A stretch of 64,000 bases of DNA from Candidatus Nomurabacteria bacterium (GTDB lineage Bacteria > Patescibacteriota > Saccharimonadia > Saccharimonadales > UBA7683): the NCBI GenBank assembly GCA_020631865.1, contig JACKGS010000002.1, positions 1 to 64,000 on the forward strand. Direction: 5' to 3'. Shown here piece after piece: positions 35,807 to 43,178 of the stretch (position 1 is the first letter of the stretch; each line of letters starts with the position of its first letter). The notes under the pieces were generated by a model. It made no database searches, had not been told where the DNA came from, and saw only the letters and a list, made by a program, of their open reading frames with translations. Position numbers and translations under genes: made by a program.

Positions 35807-36314
35807 ATTAAGTCATCAAAAATCAGATATTTCTATACCTCGAGAGATCGTGGCCGATGGGTTTGTATTGAGGTTGTTTGAAGATGTCGATCCACAAGCA
35901 CTACTTGATCTTGTTCAGGATTCTGATATTCAACGGTTTATTCCTTGGGCACCAGAAATTACTGATCTAGCCGCTGCGGAGCGGCGGATAGCAATCCCTA
36001 CGAGCGCAGATTACATGCGGTATGGCATATATCAAGATGATGAGGTGGCAGGTTTTATTGGCGCATGGCATGATCCTGATGCACGCACATACCAAACAGG
36101 ATCTGCTCTGGCGAAGAAGTTTCGTGGTAATGGGCTGTCCAACAGATCATTCCAACAGTTGTTACCAGTCCTCAGGTCACTTGGTGCCGAAAAGATAGCT
36201 TGTTATATAAGTGAGGAGAACGAGGCAAGTAAGGCTAATATGAGAAAACGTGGTTTACACTCAATCGAAGAGTTCAACGAAAAAGGTGAACGTCGCTGGG
36301 AAATGGAGCTATGA
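35799..36314 (+). CDS. GNAT-family N-acetyltransferase
   Basis: 171 residues from ATG 35799, just inside the end of the preceding gene. RimJ/RimL-like layout: FVLRLFEDVDPQALLDLV, FIPWAPEITD, then the acetyl-CoA loop in SALAKKFRGNGLSNRSF, and the closing IACYISEENEASKANMRKRG. Substrate not identifiable. Start overlaps the previous stop, and its own stop overlaps the next start by four bases. Confidence 0.82.
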   Translation: MSELSHQKSDISIPREIVADGFVLRLFEDVDPQALLDLVQDSDIQRFIPWAPEITDLAAAERRIAIPTSADYMRYGIYQDDEVAGFIGAWHDPDARTYQTGSALAKKFRGNGLSNRSFQQLLPVLRSLGAEKIACYISEENEASKANMRKRGLHSIEEFNEKGERRWEMEL

Positions 36315-36880
36315 ATAAGCCGCATCTATTTTTGATGTTGGGGTTCCCGGGGTCGGGAAAGAGTTATTTTGCTGAACGTCTTGCTAGAGAAATGGGTGCA
36401 CTGCATTTAAATAGTGACGCTATGAGATCGGCGATTTTTGGGTCTCGTGATGAAACGGATAGAATATATCATTCCGATTATCGTCCTGTTTTGAATACAT
36501 ATACATTTGGTGCAATGAACTGCGCCACGAAGAGTGCGCTCAATAATGGCATTAGTGTTATGTATGATGCTAATAACAATTCGATTCAAGAGCGCGCAGA
36601 TACTCTCGGTGTTTTAGAAAATGACAACATCTTTCCTGTGGTTGTTTGGGTGAGCGTAGCTAAAGAGATAGCCGTAGAAAGGGTGATTAGTCGCCGTGAA
36701 ACCAATGTTCAGCGTAAGCTTTCGGAAGAAGATGCAAGAGCTTATATTGATAAAATTGATAATGACATTGAAGCACCAGATAAATCTGAGAATATCATAA
36801 GAATTGATGGTACAATTCCATTTGAGCAGCAGTATGAATCATTCGAAAAGCAGCTTAGGATTTATCAGGAAGCAGAATGA
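36311..36880 (+). CDS. P-loop kinase (AAA_33, zeta toxin-like)
   Basis: 189 residues. Walker A is MLGFPGSGKSYFAERLA; then ALHLNSDAMRSAIFG, resembling the sugar or nucleotide-phosphate kinase and zeta-toxin layout; VMYDANNNS; then a basic lid with VERVISRRE. Such proteins phosphorylate small substrates or RNA ends. No antitoxin is adjacent, so a toxin role is unsupported. Its last codons coincide with copy 2 of the 35031 repeat. Confidence 0.75.
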   Translation: MNKPHLFLMLGFPGSGKSYFAERLAREMGALHLNSDAMRSAIFGSRDETDRIYHSDYRPVLNTYTFGAMNCATKSALNNGISVMYDANNNSIQERADTLGVLENDNIFPVVVWVSVAKEIAVERVISRRETNVQRKLSEEDARAYIDKIDNDIEAPDKSENIIRIDGTIPFEQQYESFEKQLRIYQEAE

Positions 36881-36890
36881 CAGATAGCAG
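36861..36890. repeat. Short dispersed repeat, copy 2
   Basis: Matches 35031-35059 with one inserted base; here it forms the end of the kinase gene and its stop. The word TTTATCAGGA recurs again at 36894. Confidence 0.7.
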
Positions 36891-36997
36891 AAATTTATCA
36901 GGATTCAGAGGGCAGGCGGGCTTCGAGACAGGCGTCTGTTGCCTGATATTTGTTAAATTTCTTAAAAATGTAATCTGTGGATCTGAAAAATAGTGCT

Positions 36998-37654
36998 ATG
37001 AAAAATCAACCTCAATTAATAAAGCAACAGCAGCTTGAGAAAATCGTTGATGAGATTATTGCTAATGAAGTTTGTTCTGAGCTGGCAGAGCAGGCGATGC
37101 AGTTGGTATTTGGTGATGGAAACCCAGATGCAGAGATTGTTTTCATTGGGGAGGCGCCAGGGAAGAAGGAGGATGAGATTGGCGTGCCGTTTGTGGGTGC
37201 CTCTGGTAAATTTCTTTCAGAAATGTTACAATTAATACACCTCGATCGAAAAGATATCTATATTACAAACATTGTAAAATACCGGCCACCGAATAATCGG
37301 GACCCACTGCCGGAGGAAAAGAGTGCTTTTTGGCCCTATCTGGTGCGTCAGCTCGATGTGATTAAACCAAAACTTATAGTCACATTAGGTCGGCACAGCA
37401 TGGAATATTTTCTGCCAGGCCGAAAGATTAGTGAAGTACACGGAGAGTCGTTTCTACTACAAGGTTCATCCTTGCAAAAAGAGGTGAAAAATCCTGTGAT
37501 TTCAAAAGAAATCTCTTTGCTTTTTACAAGGATGAACCTTGTAATCTTGCCGCTGTATCACCCCGCAGCCGCACTTTATAACGGTAGTCAGAGACAAATG
37601 TTAATGGATGATTTTAGCAAAATCCCAAACATAATACAGAAAATTGAAATATGA
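36998..37654 (+). CDS. Uracil-DNA glycosylase, family 4-like, without the Fe-S cysteines
   Basis: About 218 residues from ATG 36998 (GTG 36977 is the alternative). Excises uracil from DNA. Motif A GEAPGKKEDEIGVPFVG and motif B LPLYHPAAALYN match family 4. The four cysteines of the 4Fe-4S cluster are missing: NIVKYRPP has Tyr where Cys is usual, SAFWPYL has Phe, and the N-terminal Cys pair is reduced to one. The region at about residues 155-182 is extra and is encoded by an 86-base palindromic element inserted in frame. The enzyme may still be active. Confidence 0.85.
   Translation: MKNQPQLIKQQQLEKIVDEIIANEVCSELAEQAMQLVFGDGNPDAEIVFIGEAPGKKEDEIGVPFVGASGKFLSEMLQLIHLDRKDIYITNIVKYRPPNNRDPLPEEKSAFWPYLVRQLDVIKPKLIVTLGRHSMEYFLPGRKISEVHGESFLLQGSSLQKEVKNPVISKEISLLFTRMNLVILPLYHPAAALYNGSQRQMLMDDFSKIPNIIQKIEI
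37458..37543. repeat. Palindromic element inserted in frame in the udg gene
   Basis: Arms 37458-37474 and 37527-37543 are a perfect 17-base inverted repeat; complementarity continues inward through a run of A/T with one mismatch, and an inner GATTTC-AAAA-GAAATC hairpin sits near 37498. It interrupts a region that is short in the family and keeps the reading frame. Confidence 0.75.
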
Positions 37655-37690
37655 AAAATGAAATAAGGAATATGGTAAAAAATAAAGTAT
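37640..37690. repeat. A-rich simple repeat (GAAATATGAAAAATG family)
   Basis: A purine-rich simple sequence after the udg stop, using the same words (GAAATA, AATATGG) as the segments at 24290, 47650 and 63445. Confidence 0.5.
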
Positions 37691-37697
37691 AGAACAA

Positions 37698-37765
37698 TGT
37701 CATTCTGAGCTTGCCGAAGGATCTAGTCAATAAAAAATAGATTTCTCGACAAGCTCAAAATGACA
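37698..37765. repeat. Intergenic imperfect palindrome, MITE/REP-like
   Basis: The left half TGTCATTCTGAGCTTG onward pairs with the right half ending CAAGCTCAAAATGACA over about 25 bases with a few mismatches. It sits between udg and the RNase J gene, beside simple repeats. Similar TGTCATTCTGAGC-type palindromes are widely dispersed in bacterial genomes. Confidence 0.6.
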
Positions 37766-37832
37766 ACCCGTAGTAAGATTCAACATTCGAAATTCTAAAT
37801 TCTAATTCAATACGATAAAGGAGTAAATTAAT

Positions 37833-39830
37833 ATGGTAAAACCAAGAATGCAGCCTAAAAACCCAGAAGAAAAACGGGAAAAGGTTAATAAATATCAAAA
37901 TAATAGTAAACAAAACGGACAGCCTCAACAGCGTGTTCAGATAAGTCAGATGACGACAAACAGAGGCGAAGCTATGCGAGCCGGAAGACGTAACTTTGAA
38001 ACTGCTGACAAAGCAGTAGACAGATGGAATGTTTTTGAAAAACATCATGAACATGCCGTCAGTTCAGTATTGCCGGTGGCAAATAATCGCTTGCGAGTTA
38101 CCTTTTTAGGTGGGCTTGAAGGTATTGGTGAAAAGAACATGATGGTGCTTGAATATGGAGATGATGCCATTATTGTTGATGCTGGATTTGATCTTTCTGT
38201 AGATTTGCCAGGCGTTAACTACGCAATTCCGGCAACAACATATCTAGAAACTATCAAACATAAAATTCGCGCATATGCAATAACACATGGCCACATGGAT
38301 CACATTGCGGCACTGCCTTACGTATACGAGCAGTATCCGGCGCCAATATTCTGCGCAAGTCACTTCTGTTCTGAAATGGTAGAAAAGCAATTTATGAGCA
38401 TAAATGAAGAACGTGGTACAGATTTACAGCCAGAGCGAATTGTTCTAAACATGGATGATCACGAACGATATGTGCTAACGCCAAACTTCACAATTGAATT
38501 TTTGCGCATAACACATTCGATTCCAGATTGTTCAACCTTGGTGATTGATACTCCAATCGGAAGAGTTGTAAATACCGGTGATTTTAGGCTTGACCCAGAG
38601 CCACTAGATCATCACCCTTCAGATGTTACGCGTCTAAAACAAATTGGTGAAGAAAATAAAACACTGCTTCTTATGACAGATAGCACAAATGCACGTTATG
38701 CTGGGCGTACGCCAACTGAACATACTCTTCAGCAAAGCTTTCATGACATTTTTGCCCAAGCTCGAGGTAGAATCTTTGTGGCGATCTTCTCGACAAACAT
38801 GAACCGTGTTCAGATGATCATCAACTCCGCCGTAGCGGCAGGGCGAAAAGTTGCTTTTGATGGACGTGGCATGATGCAGGTTAGCGAGATTGCTGTCAGA
38901 ACTGGGAATCTTAAAATACCAAAAGGCTCAGTTGTAGCAATGCGTGAAGTTCCTAATGTTAAAGACGACCAAGTTGTTGTGGTGTGTACTGGTGGACAGG
39001 GTGAGCCAAATGCCGCCTTGCAACGTATGAGTATTGGCGAACACAAGCATATCAAGCTAAAAGCAGAAGACACTGTTGTGGTTAGTTCTTCACCAATTCC
39101 GGGCAACGAGGTTCGTTATCAACAGATCGGTAATGATTTAGCGGAAATTGGCGTACATCTGTATCGTCAAGTTACGCATGATCTTGATGGCTGTGGTCCA
39201 CTTCATGTTTCTGGACATGCTAATCAAGATGAGCTTAAAGAGATGGTAGAGATGGTTAAGCCAAAATATTTGCTTCCAATTCACGGCGGCATGCTTGACC
39301 GTAAGTATGGCGGAATGGCTGGTATAGACGCCGGGCTTTCGAAAGATAATATTCTTCTACCAAAAAATGGCTCAATGGTTGAATTTGACAGCAACGGAGC
39401 AGTTTATGATGCAGGTGAAGCACCAGCCGGTGCAGTTTTAGTAGATCAAACAGGGGCTGTTGTTCCTGGCTTGGTAGCTAAAGACCGTCTGTTAATGTCG
39501 GAAGAGGGTATGGTGGTTGTGATGCTGACTATAGATAAAAAATCTGGACGCCTGCTAACTAGCCCAGATATTATCACTCGCGGATTCATATACATTAGAG
39601 ACAACGCCGAGCTTATGGATGGCCTACGTGCTGAACTTAAGCGTGCCGCCTCTCAAAGGTTCACCAGAGTAGATTTAGACAGGTTTAAGCAAGAGCTCAA
39701 AGACCACATTAGTCATTATCTATATGAACACACTCGCCGCTCTCCAGTTCTGATTCCGGTAGTAAATGTTATCGGCGGAAATGGCCAAGGTACCGTAAGG
39801 CCAAAACCTCAGTTTGATTCTGGCAGATAG
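37833..39830 (+). CDS. rnj: Ribonuclease J
   Basis: 665 residues, with an unusual basic, Gln-rich N-terminal extension of about 85 residues before the fold begins (LRVTFLGGLEGIGEKN). The metallo-beta-lactamase motif is THGHMDHIAALPY; the beta-CASP motifs include SGHANQDEL and PIHGGMLDRKYGG; the C-terminal domain follows. RNase J has 5'-3' exo- and endonuclease activity and replaces RNase E in many bacteria. AAAGGAG lies 10 bases upstream of the ATG. A strong terminator follows. Confidence 0.95.
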   Translation: MVKPRMQPKNPEEKREKVNKYQNNSKQNGQPQQRVQISQMTTNRGEAMRAGRRNFETADKAVDRWNVFEKHHEHAVSSVLPVANNRLRVTFLGGLEGIGEKNMMVLEYGDDAIIVDAGFDLSVDLPGVNYAIPATTYLETIKHKIRAYAITHGHMDHIAALPYVYEQYPAPIFCASHFCSEMVEKQFMSINEERGTDLQPERIVLNMDDHERYVLTPNFTIEFLRITHSIPDCSTLVIDTPIGRVVNTGDFRLDPEPLDHHPSDVTRLKQIGEENKTLLLMTDSTNARYAGRTPTEHTLQQSFHDIFAQARGRIFVAIFSTNMNRVQMIINSAVAAGRKVAFDGRGMMQVSEIAVRTGNLKIPKGSVVAMREVPNVKDDQVVVVCTGGQGEPNAALQRMSIGEHKHIKLKAEDTVVVSSSPIPGNEVRYQQIGNDLAEIGVHLYRQVTHDLDGCGPLHVSGHANQDELKEMVEMVKPKYLLPIHGGMLDRKYGGMAGIDAGLSKDNILLPKNGSMVEFDSNGAVYDAGEAPAGAVLVDQTGAVVPGLVAKDRLLMSEEGMVVVMLTIDKKSGRLLTSPDIITRGFIYIRDNAELMDGLRAELKRAASQRFTRVDLDRFKQELKDHISHYLYEHTRRSPVLIPVVNVIGGNGQGTVRPKPQFDSGR

Positions 39831-39853
39831 TTGCTATATCTATAGTTCATAAC

Positions 39854-39880
39854 AAAGCACTCCTAACATGGAGTGCTTTT
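39854..39880 (+). terminator. Intrinsic terminator of the RNase J gene
   Basis: AAAGCACTC and GAGTGCTTT form a 9-base-pair stem around an 8-base loop, followed by TTTT. Confidence 0.85.
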
Positions 39881-39997
39881 AAATCAAGTACAGTTCTCGA
39901 GTGTAAACACCATTCTTTATTGGCCTGATCTACCAAGGCAATCTTGGTATCTAATATTATTTAATTTCTCACTCTAGACCTGTAGTCTAAGTATTTC

Positions 39998-40026
39998 TTG
40001 CATCACCTAAGTGCCCTGTGTATAAT
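39998..40026 (+). promoter_or_regulatory. Promoter of the DGR target gene
   Basis: TTGCAT (39998-40003), 17-base spacer, TATAAT (40021-40026). The leader to ATG 40123 is about 90 bases with a GTAGT tandem repeat and ends in GGAGG 7 bases before the start. Unlike the leaderless neighbours this gene has a full leader. The rest of the 39881-40122 gap shows nothing else. Confidence 0.75.
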
Positions 40027-40122
40027 GTCAAACATTAGCATAAGGGTAATTCTTTTACCAATGTAGTGTAGTGTAGTGAAGAGTAAGAGCTACAATTTAA
40101 TCAACAAAAATGGAGGCATCGT

Positions 40123-41523
40123 ATGCAATCCCAAACAATAACCCAAACCCTCAATATCCTCGTCGGCAATCAAAACGGCAACCTCGCCTCAACCGGTATC
40201 TCACTACTAACTATCATCATCTCCGCCATAGCCCTCATCACCACCAGTATCTTCACTTGGCGCTTTCTTGCCAAACACACTAAACACACCAAACTTAACT
40301 TCCGTAGCCTTAGTGCTATCATCTTTCTCTCACTTGCAACCACTGCCTTAGCTCTTAATCTCCAAACAGCCTCAGCTGCCCCAACCCTAACCATAGCCTC
40401 TGACCAAACCAATCTCACTATTACAGTCCCAGAAGGTGGTGGTACGGCTAGTGCAACCACCACTCTCACTACAGGCACAGCTAGCCCTTCTGGTTACACC
40501 CTCACCGCCAACCTCAGTCAACCAGAACCAGGTATATCCATAAAGCTCAAAGGTGGCAACATTACCACCAGCACCGACCTCACACCTGGCGCTCCAGCCC
40601 TCACTCTCAAAACCACCACAGAAGCCAACCCTACCAACACCCCAGATACCACCGAAGTAACTCTTAGCTTCACCATCGACGGCACTGTCACCCCAGGCAA
40701 GAAAGAGCTCAAACTAAACTACAGCATTGCCGACAACGAGGTAGAGGAAGAGCTCGCCACCCTGCAGTCATTCACAACCGCACAGTGCAACGCTCTACCA
40801 ACCTACACTGGTTCTAACGAAGAGGCTGTAATAGAACTCACCGACACTAGAGGAGATAACCAAATCTACCAAGTCGCTAAACTAGCTGATGGCAACTGCT
40901 GGATGTTAGACAACCTAAAGCTTGGCTCTACTACTGGTACGCTAGAACTAACACCACAAGATACTAATATTGTTAGCAATTTAACACTACCGCAAGTTAC
41001 TGCCAGTGCCCCCATGGATACACAAGAAGAAATAGACGCCTTATTGGATACACCTTTTGTATTTGGTCCAGTCCCTGGTGATACCAACTCAGGTGCCACC
41101 AATTACGGCTACCTCTACAACTGGTCCGCCGCCACCGCCGGAGAATCCAGAACTAGCCATGATGAAAATGCTGGCAACGCACCATACAGCATCTGTCCCG
41201 CCAACTGGCGACTACCAACAGGCGGTCCTGGTGGAGAATTCTCTGCACTCGATATAGCCTTTGGCGGTACTGGCAACGGTGCAAATAACGGAGAACCAAA
41301 CATCGCCCTCTGGCAACACGATGGACCGTTTAAAGGAGTCTTCTCGGGCTACTGGGGCGGAGGGTTTGACGTCCAGGGTGACTACGGTGTCTTGTGGTCG
41401 GCTTCGGCCTACCCGGGCTATGCTGACTACGCTTTCTTCGCGTACTTCCTCGAGACGGAAGTCAGTCCCGGTTTCGTCGGCTTCCGTTTCTTCGGGTTTG
41501 GGGTTCGCTGTCTCTTAAACTAA
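40123..41523 (+). CDS. DGR target: membrane-anchored protein with FISUMP/C-type-lectin-like variable domain
   Basis: 466 residues. Two N-terminal hydrophobic helices (about 24-45 and 62-85, the second ending in a signal-like TASAAP) anchor it; then a Thr/Pro-rich beta domain (about 88-210). The C-terminal domain (about 225-466) follows the FISUMP pattern: YQVAKLADGNCWMLDNL, NYGYLYNWSAATAG, ICPANWRLPTGG, and a final VLWSASAYPG and GFGVRC. This fold is C-type-lectin-like, as in other DGR targets. Residues 407-465 are the variable repeat. Sense-strand codons are C-rich, unlike neighbours, hinting at transfer. Probably a surface binding protein. Confidence 0.88.
   Translation: MQSQTITQTLNILVGNQNGNLASTGISLLTIIISAIALITTSIFTWRFLAKHTKHTKLNFRSLSAIIFLSLATTALALNLQTASAAPTLTIASDQTNLTITVPEGGGTASATTTLTTGTASPSGYTLTANLSQPEPGISIKLKGGNITTSTDLTPGAPALTLKTTTEANPTNTPDTTEVTLSFTIDGTVTPGKKELKLNYSIADNEVEEELATLQSFTTAQCNALPTYTGSNEEAVIELTDTRGDNQIYQVAKLADGNCWMLDNLKLGSTTGTLELTPQDTNIVSNLTLPQVTASAPMDTQEEIDALLDTPFVFGPVPGDTNSGATNYGYLYNWSAATAGESRTSHDENAGNAPYSICPANWRLPTGGPGGEFSALDIAFGGTGNGANNGEPNIALWQHDGPFKGVFSGYWGGGFDVQGDYGVLWSASAYPGYADYAFFAYFLETEVSPGFVGFRFFGFGVRCLLN
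41342..41516 (+). repeat. Variable repeat (VR) of the DGR
   Basis: Aligns base for base with TR1 (42943-43117), 175 positions, no gaps. Twenty-five differences, each at an adenine of TR1 (out of 41 adenines) and none at G, C or T. They change 18 codons, including all 14 Asn codons of the template (to Tyr, Phe, Val, Leu or Ser). The invariant 3' end GGGTTTGGGGTTCGCTG is the likely initiation site for mutagenic homing. Confidence 0.97.
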
Positions 41524-41525
41524 AC

Positions 41526-41599
41526 AATATACCCCACAAAGCGAAGCTGGCGTGAAGGCCTGACCAGGCCTGAACCCGCTGAGTCGACTGAGGTATATT
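41526..41599 (+). promoter_or_regulatory. Stem-loop just downstream of VR
   Basis: Outer arms AATATACC (41526-41533) and GGTATATT (41592-41599) pair perfectly, and an inner hairpin AGGCCT-GACC-AGGCCT lies at 41556-41571. DGRs studied in phage need a DNA hairpin a short way after the VR for efficient target recognition; this matches in position (about 10-40 bases after VR) and in the 4-base loop. It could also act as a terminator of the target mRNA. Confidence 0.6.
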
Positions 41600-41628
41600 A
41601 CAACTAATACAGCAACACCTAAAGAATA

Positions 41629-42699
41629 ATGAACACTACCAAAGAACGCACCGGCTGGCTGGCTAAAGAACTCAAAAAGGCCTACCTTGATGCTCGGCGT
41701 GGTAAAACTAAAAAACCAGAGGTAGGGAAGTTTGATGTTATTGCCAAAGCCGAGTTGGTGGCACTAACAAAAGAAATTCATGACCGAAGTTACACTCCGC
41801 TACCATCAACAGCCTTTATTGTGAACAAGCCAGTAAAGCGTGAGATATTCGCGGCCGGCTTCCGCGATAGAGTAGTGCACCACTTTTTGTTCAACCAAGT
41901 AAATGAGTGGTGGGATGCGCGGTTTATTGAAGATAACTACAGTTGCCGAGTTGGCAAAGGCACGCTCTACGGTATTCGCCGTCTTGACTATCATATTCGA
42001 TCAGAAAGTCGTAGCTATACCCGCACTGCATATATACTAAAGCTGGATTTGCAGGGCTACTTTATGAGCCTAGAGCGTAAAAAACTGTATGAGCGGGCGA
42101 TGTGGGGTCTTGACAGACAATTCCCCGAAAAAGGCTACGTTTACCAGTTATGTAAGTATTTATGGAAAGTTATCATTTTTAATGATCCACTCAAAGATGC
42201 AGCCTTTAATTGTCCACGCAGTGCTTGGAAAGGGCTACCACCCAGTAAAAGTTTATTCCATCAGCCTAAAGGTCGTGGCATTGCCATCGGTAACCTAACC
42301 TCGCAGTTGCTTAGTAATATCTATCTTGACCAGTTGGATCGATTCATCACGCTAGATATGGGCCTTAAGCACTACGGACGCTATGTTGATGATTTCTATA
42401 TTGTTTCTACCGATAAATCCGTGCTAGTTCAGGCAACAGCCAATATAGAGTGGTATATAGCAGAGAATCTAGGGCTTACACTGCATCCACGCAAGCGTTA
42501 TTTGCAAGAGTGTCATAAGGGGGTAGTCTTTCTTGGCGCAGTTGTCTATCCGTATCGTATTCATCCTGGGAAACGACTAAAACGTAATTTACTAGAAGCT
42601 CTTTCTAGAGAGGATTGCTCGAAAGCCACTAGAGCCTCGTATACTGGGTTGGTAAAATACTACAGGAATCATAAATTGTTGGCTAGCGTATCAGTGTAA
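41629..42699 (+). CDS. Diversity-generating retroelement reverse transcriptase
   Basis: 356 residues. Copies the template RNA into cDNA, misincorporating at adenines, for transfer into the VR. Fingers/palm motifs: VKREIFAAGFRDRVVHHFL (RT1-2), YILKLDLQGYFMS (motif 3, first catalytic Asp), GIAIGNLTSQLLSNIYL (motif 4; I220-Q226 has the DGR hallmark GxxxSQ), and YGRYVDDFYIV (YVDD at about 252-255). No maturase, endonuclease or retron features. It lies 30 bases after the VR hairpin and before TR1; no Avd-like accessory gene is visible. Confidence 0.96.
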   Translation: MNTTKERTGWLAKELKKAYLDARRGKTKKPEVGKFDVIAKAELVALTKEIHDRSYTPLPSTAFIVNKPVKREIFAAGFRDRVVHHFLFNQVNEWWDARFIEDNYSCRVGKGTLYGIRRLDYHIRSESRSYTRTAYILKLDLQGYFMSLERKKLYERAMWGLDRQFPEKGYVYQLCKYLWKVIIFNDPLKDAAFNCPRSAWKGLPPSKSLFHQPKGRGIAIGNLTSQLLSNIYLDQLDRFITLDMGLKHYGRYVDDFYIVSTDKSVLVQATANIEWYIAENLGLTLHPRKRYLQECHKGVVFLGAVVYPYRIHPGKRLKRNLLEALSREDCSKATRASYTGLVKYYRNHKLLASVSV

Positions 42700-42807
42700 A
42701 TGTTAAAATAATAAGCATGCTTTGCCGAGTTAGAGGCGAGTGGTTCCTGACGGCTTTTTTGCTGACCACCTGATTATTAACTAGGCAGATAAGCATGCCC
42801 AAGAGAC

Positions 42808-42942
42808 AATACTCACTGGTTTGGATCTAATTCATAACTAGTTCTTCATAAATAGCGCCGTTAGGATTTGCCTACGCTTGGTACGCTGAGTGTCAGGGTA
42901 ATGAGTGGTATTGGTAAGCGCGTGCCGACTGGCTCTCGTTAG
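42808..42942 (+). ncRNA. Upstream part of the TR1 template RNA
   Basis: About 135 bases before TR1 that share ordered blocks with the flank of TR2 (44499-44633): AATACnCACTGG, CTAGTTCT, TAGCGCC and CGCTTGGTACGCTG (42875-42888), with nearly the same distance to the template start (76 against 73 bases). Conservation outside the template suggests a functional RNA region, for example for reverse transcriptase binding or priming. From 42700 to 42807 no gene is seen. Confidence 0.55.
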
Positions 42943-43117
42943 TCTCGGGCAACTGGGGCGGAGGGTTTGACGACCAGGGTGACAACGGTAACTTGTGGTC
43001 GGCTTCGGCCAACCCGGGCAATGCTGACAACGCTTTCAACGCGAACTTCAACGAGACGGAAGTCAATCCCGGTAACGACGACAACCGTAACAACGGGTTT
43101 GGGGTTCGCTGACTCTT
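42943..43117 (+). repeat. Template repeat TR1 of the DGR
   Basis: The unmutated copy of the VR, rich in AAC codons placed where the VR protein varies. Read in the VR frame it encodes the FISUMP tail and ends in TGA where VR has TGT (Cys). Lies 244 bases downstream of the reverse transcriptase on the same strand. Confidence 0.97.
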
Positions 43118-43178
43118 GGACTATTGCTCAAAATGTATAGTATGAAATTACTGAAAATTGCATCATATCTCTAGAAAT

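Noticed and set aside
36311..36880. P-loop kinase as a zeta toxin of a toxin-antitoxin pair
   Set aside because: Its neighbour is an acetyltransferase, not an epsilon-type antitoxin, and the fold is shared with many metabolic kinases.
41629..42699. Reverse transcriptase as a group II intron maturase or retron enzyme
   Set aside because: No maturase, endonuclease or intron domain V/VI structure nearby and no msr/msd-like inverted repeats; the GxxxSQ motif and the adenine-specific VR/TR pair identify a DGR.
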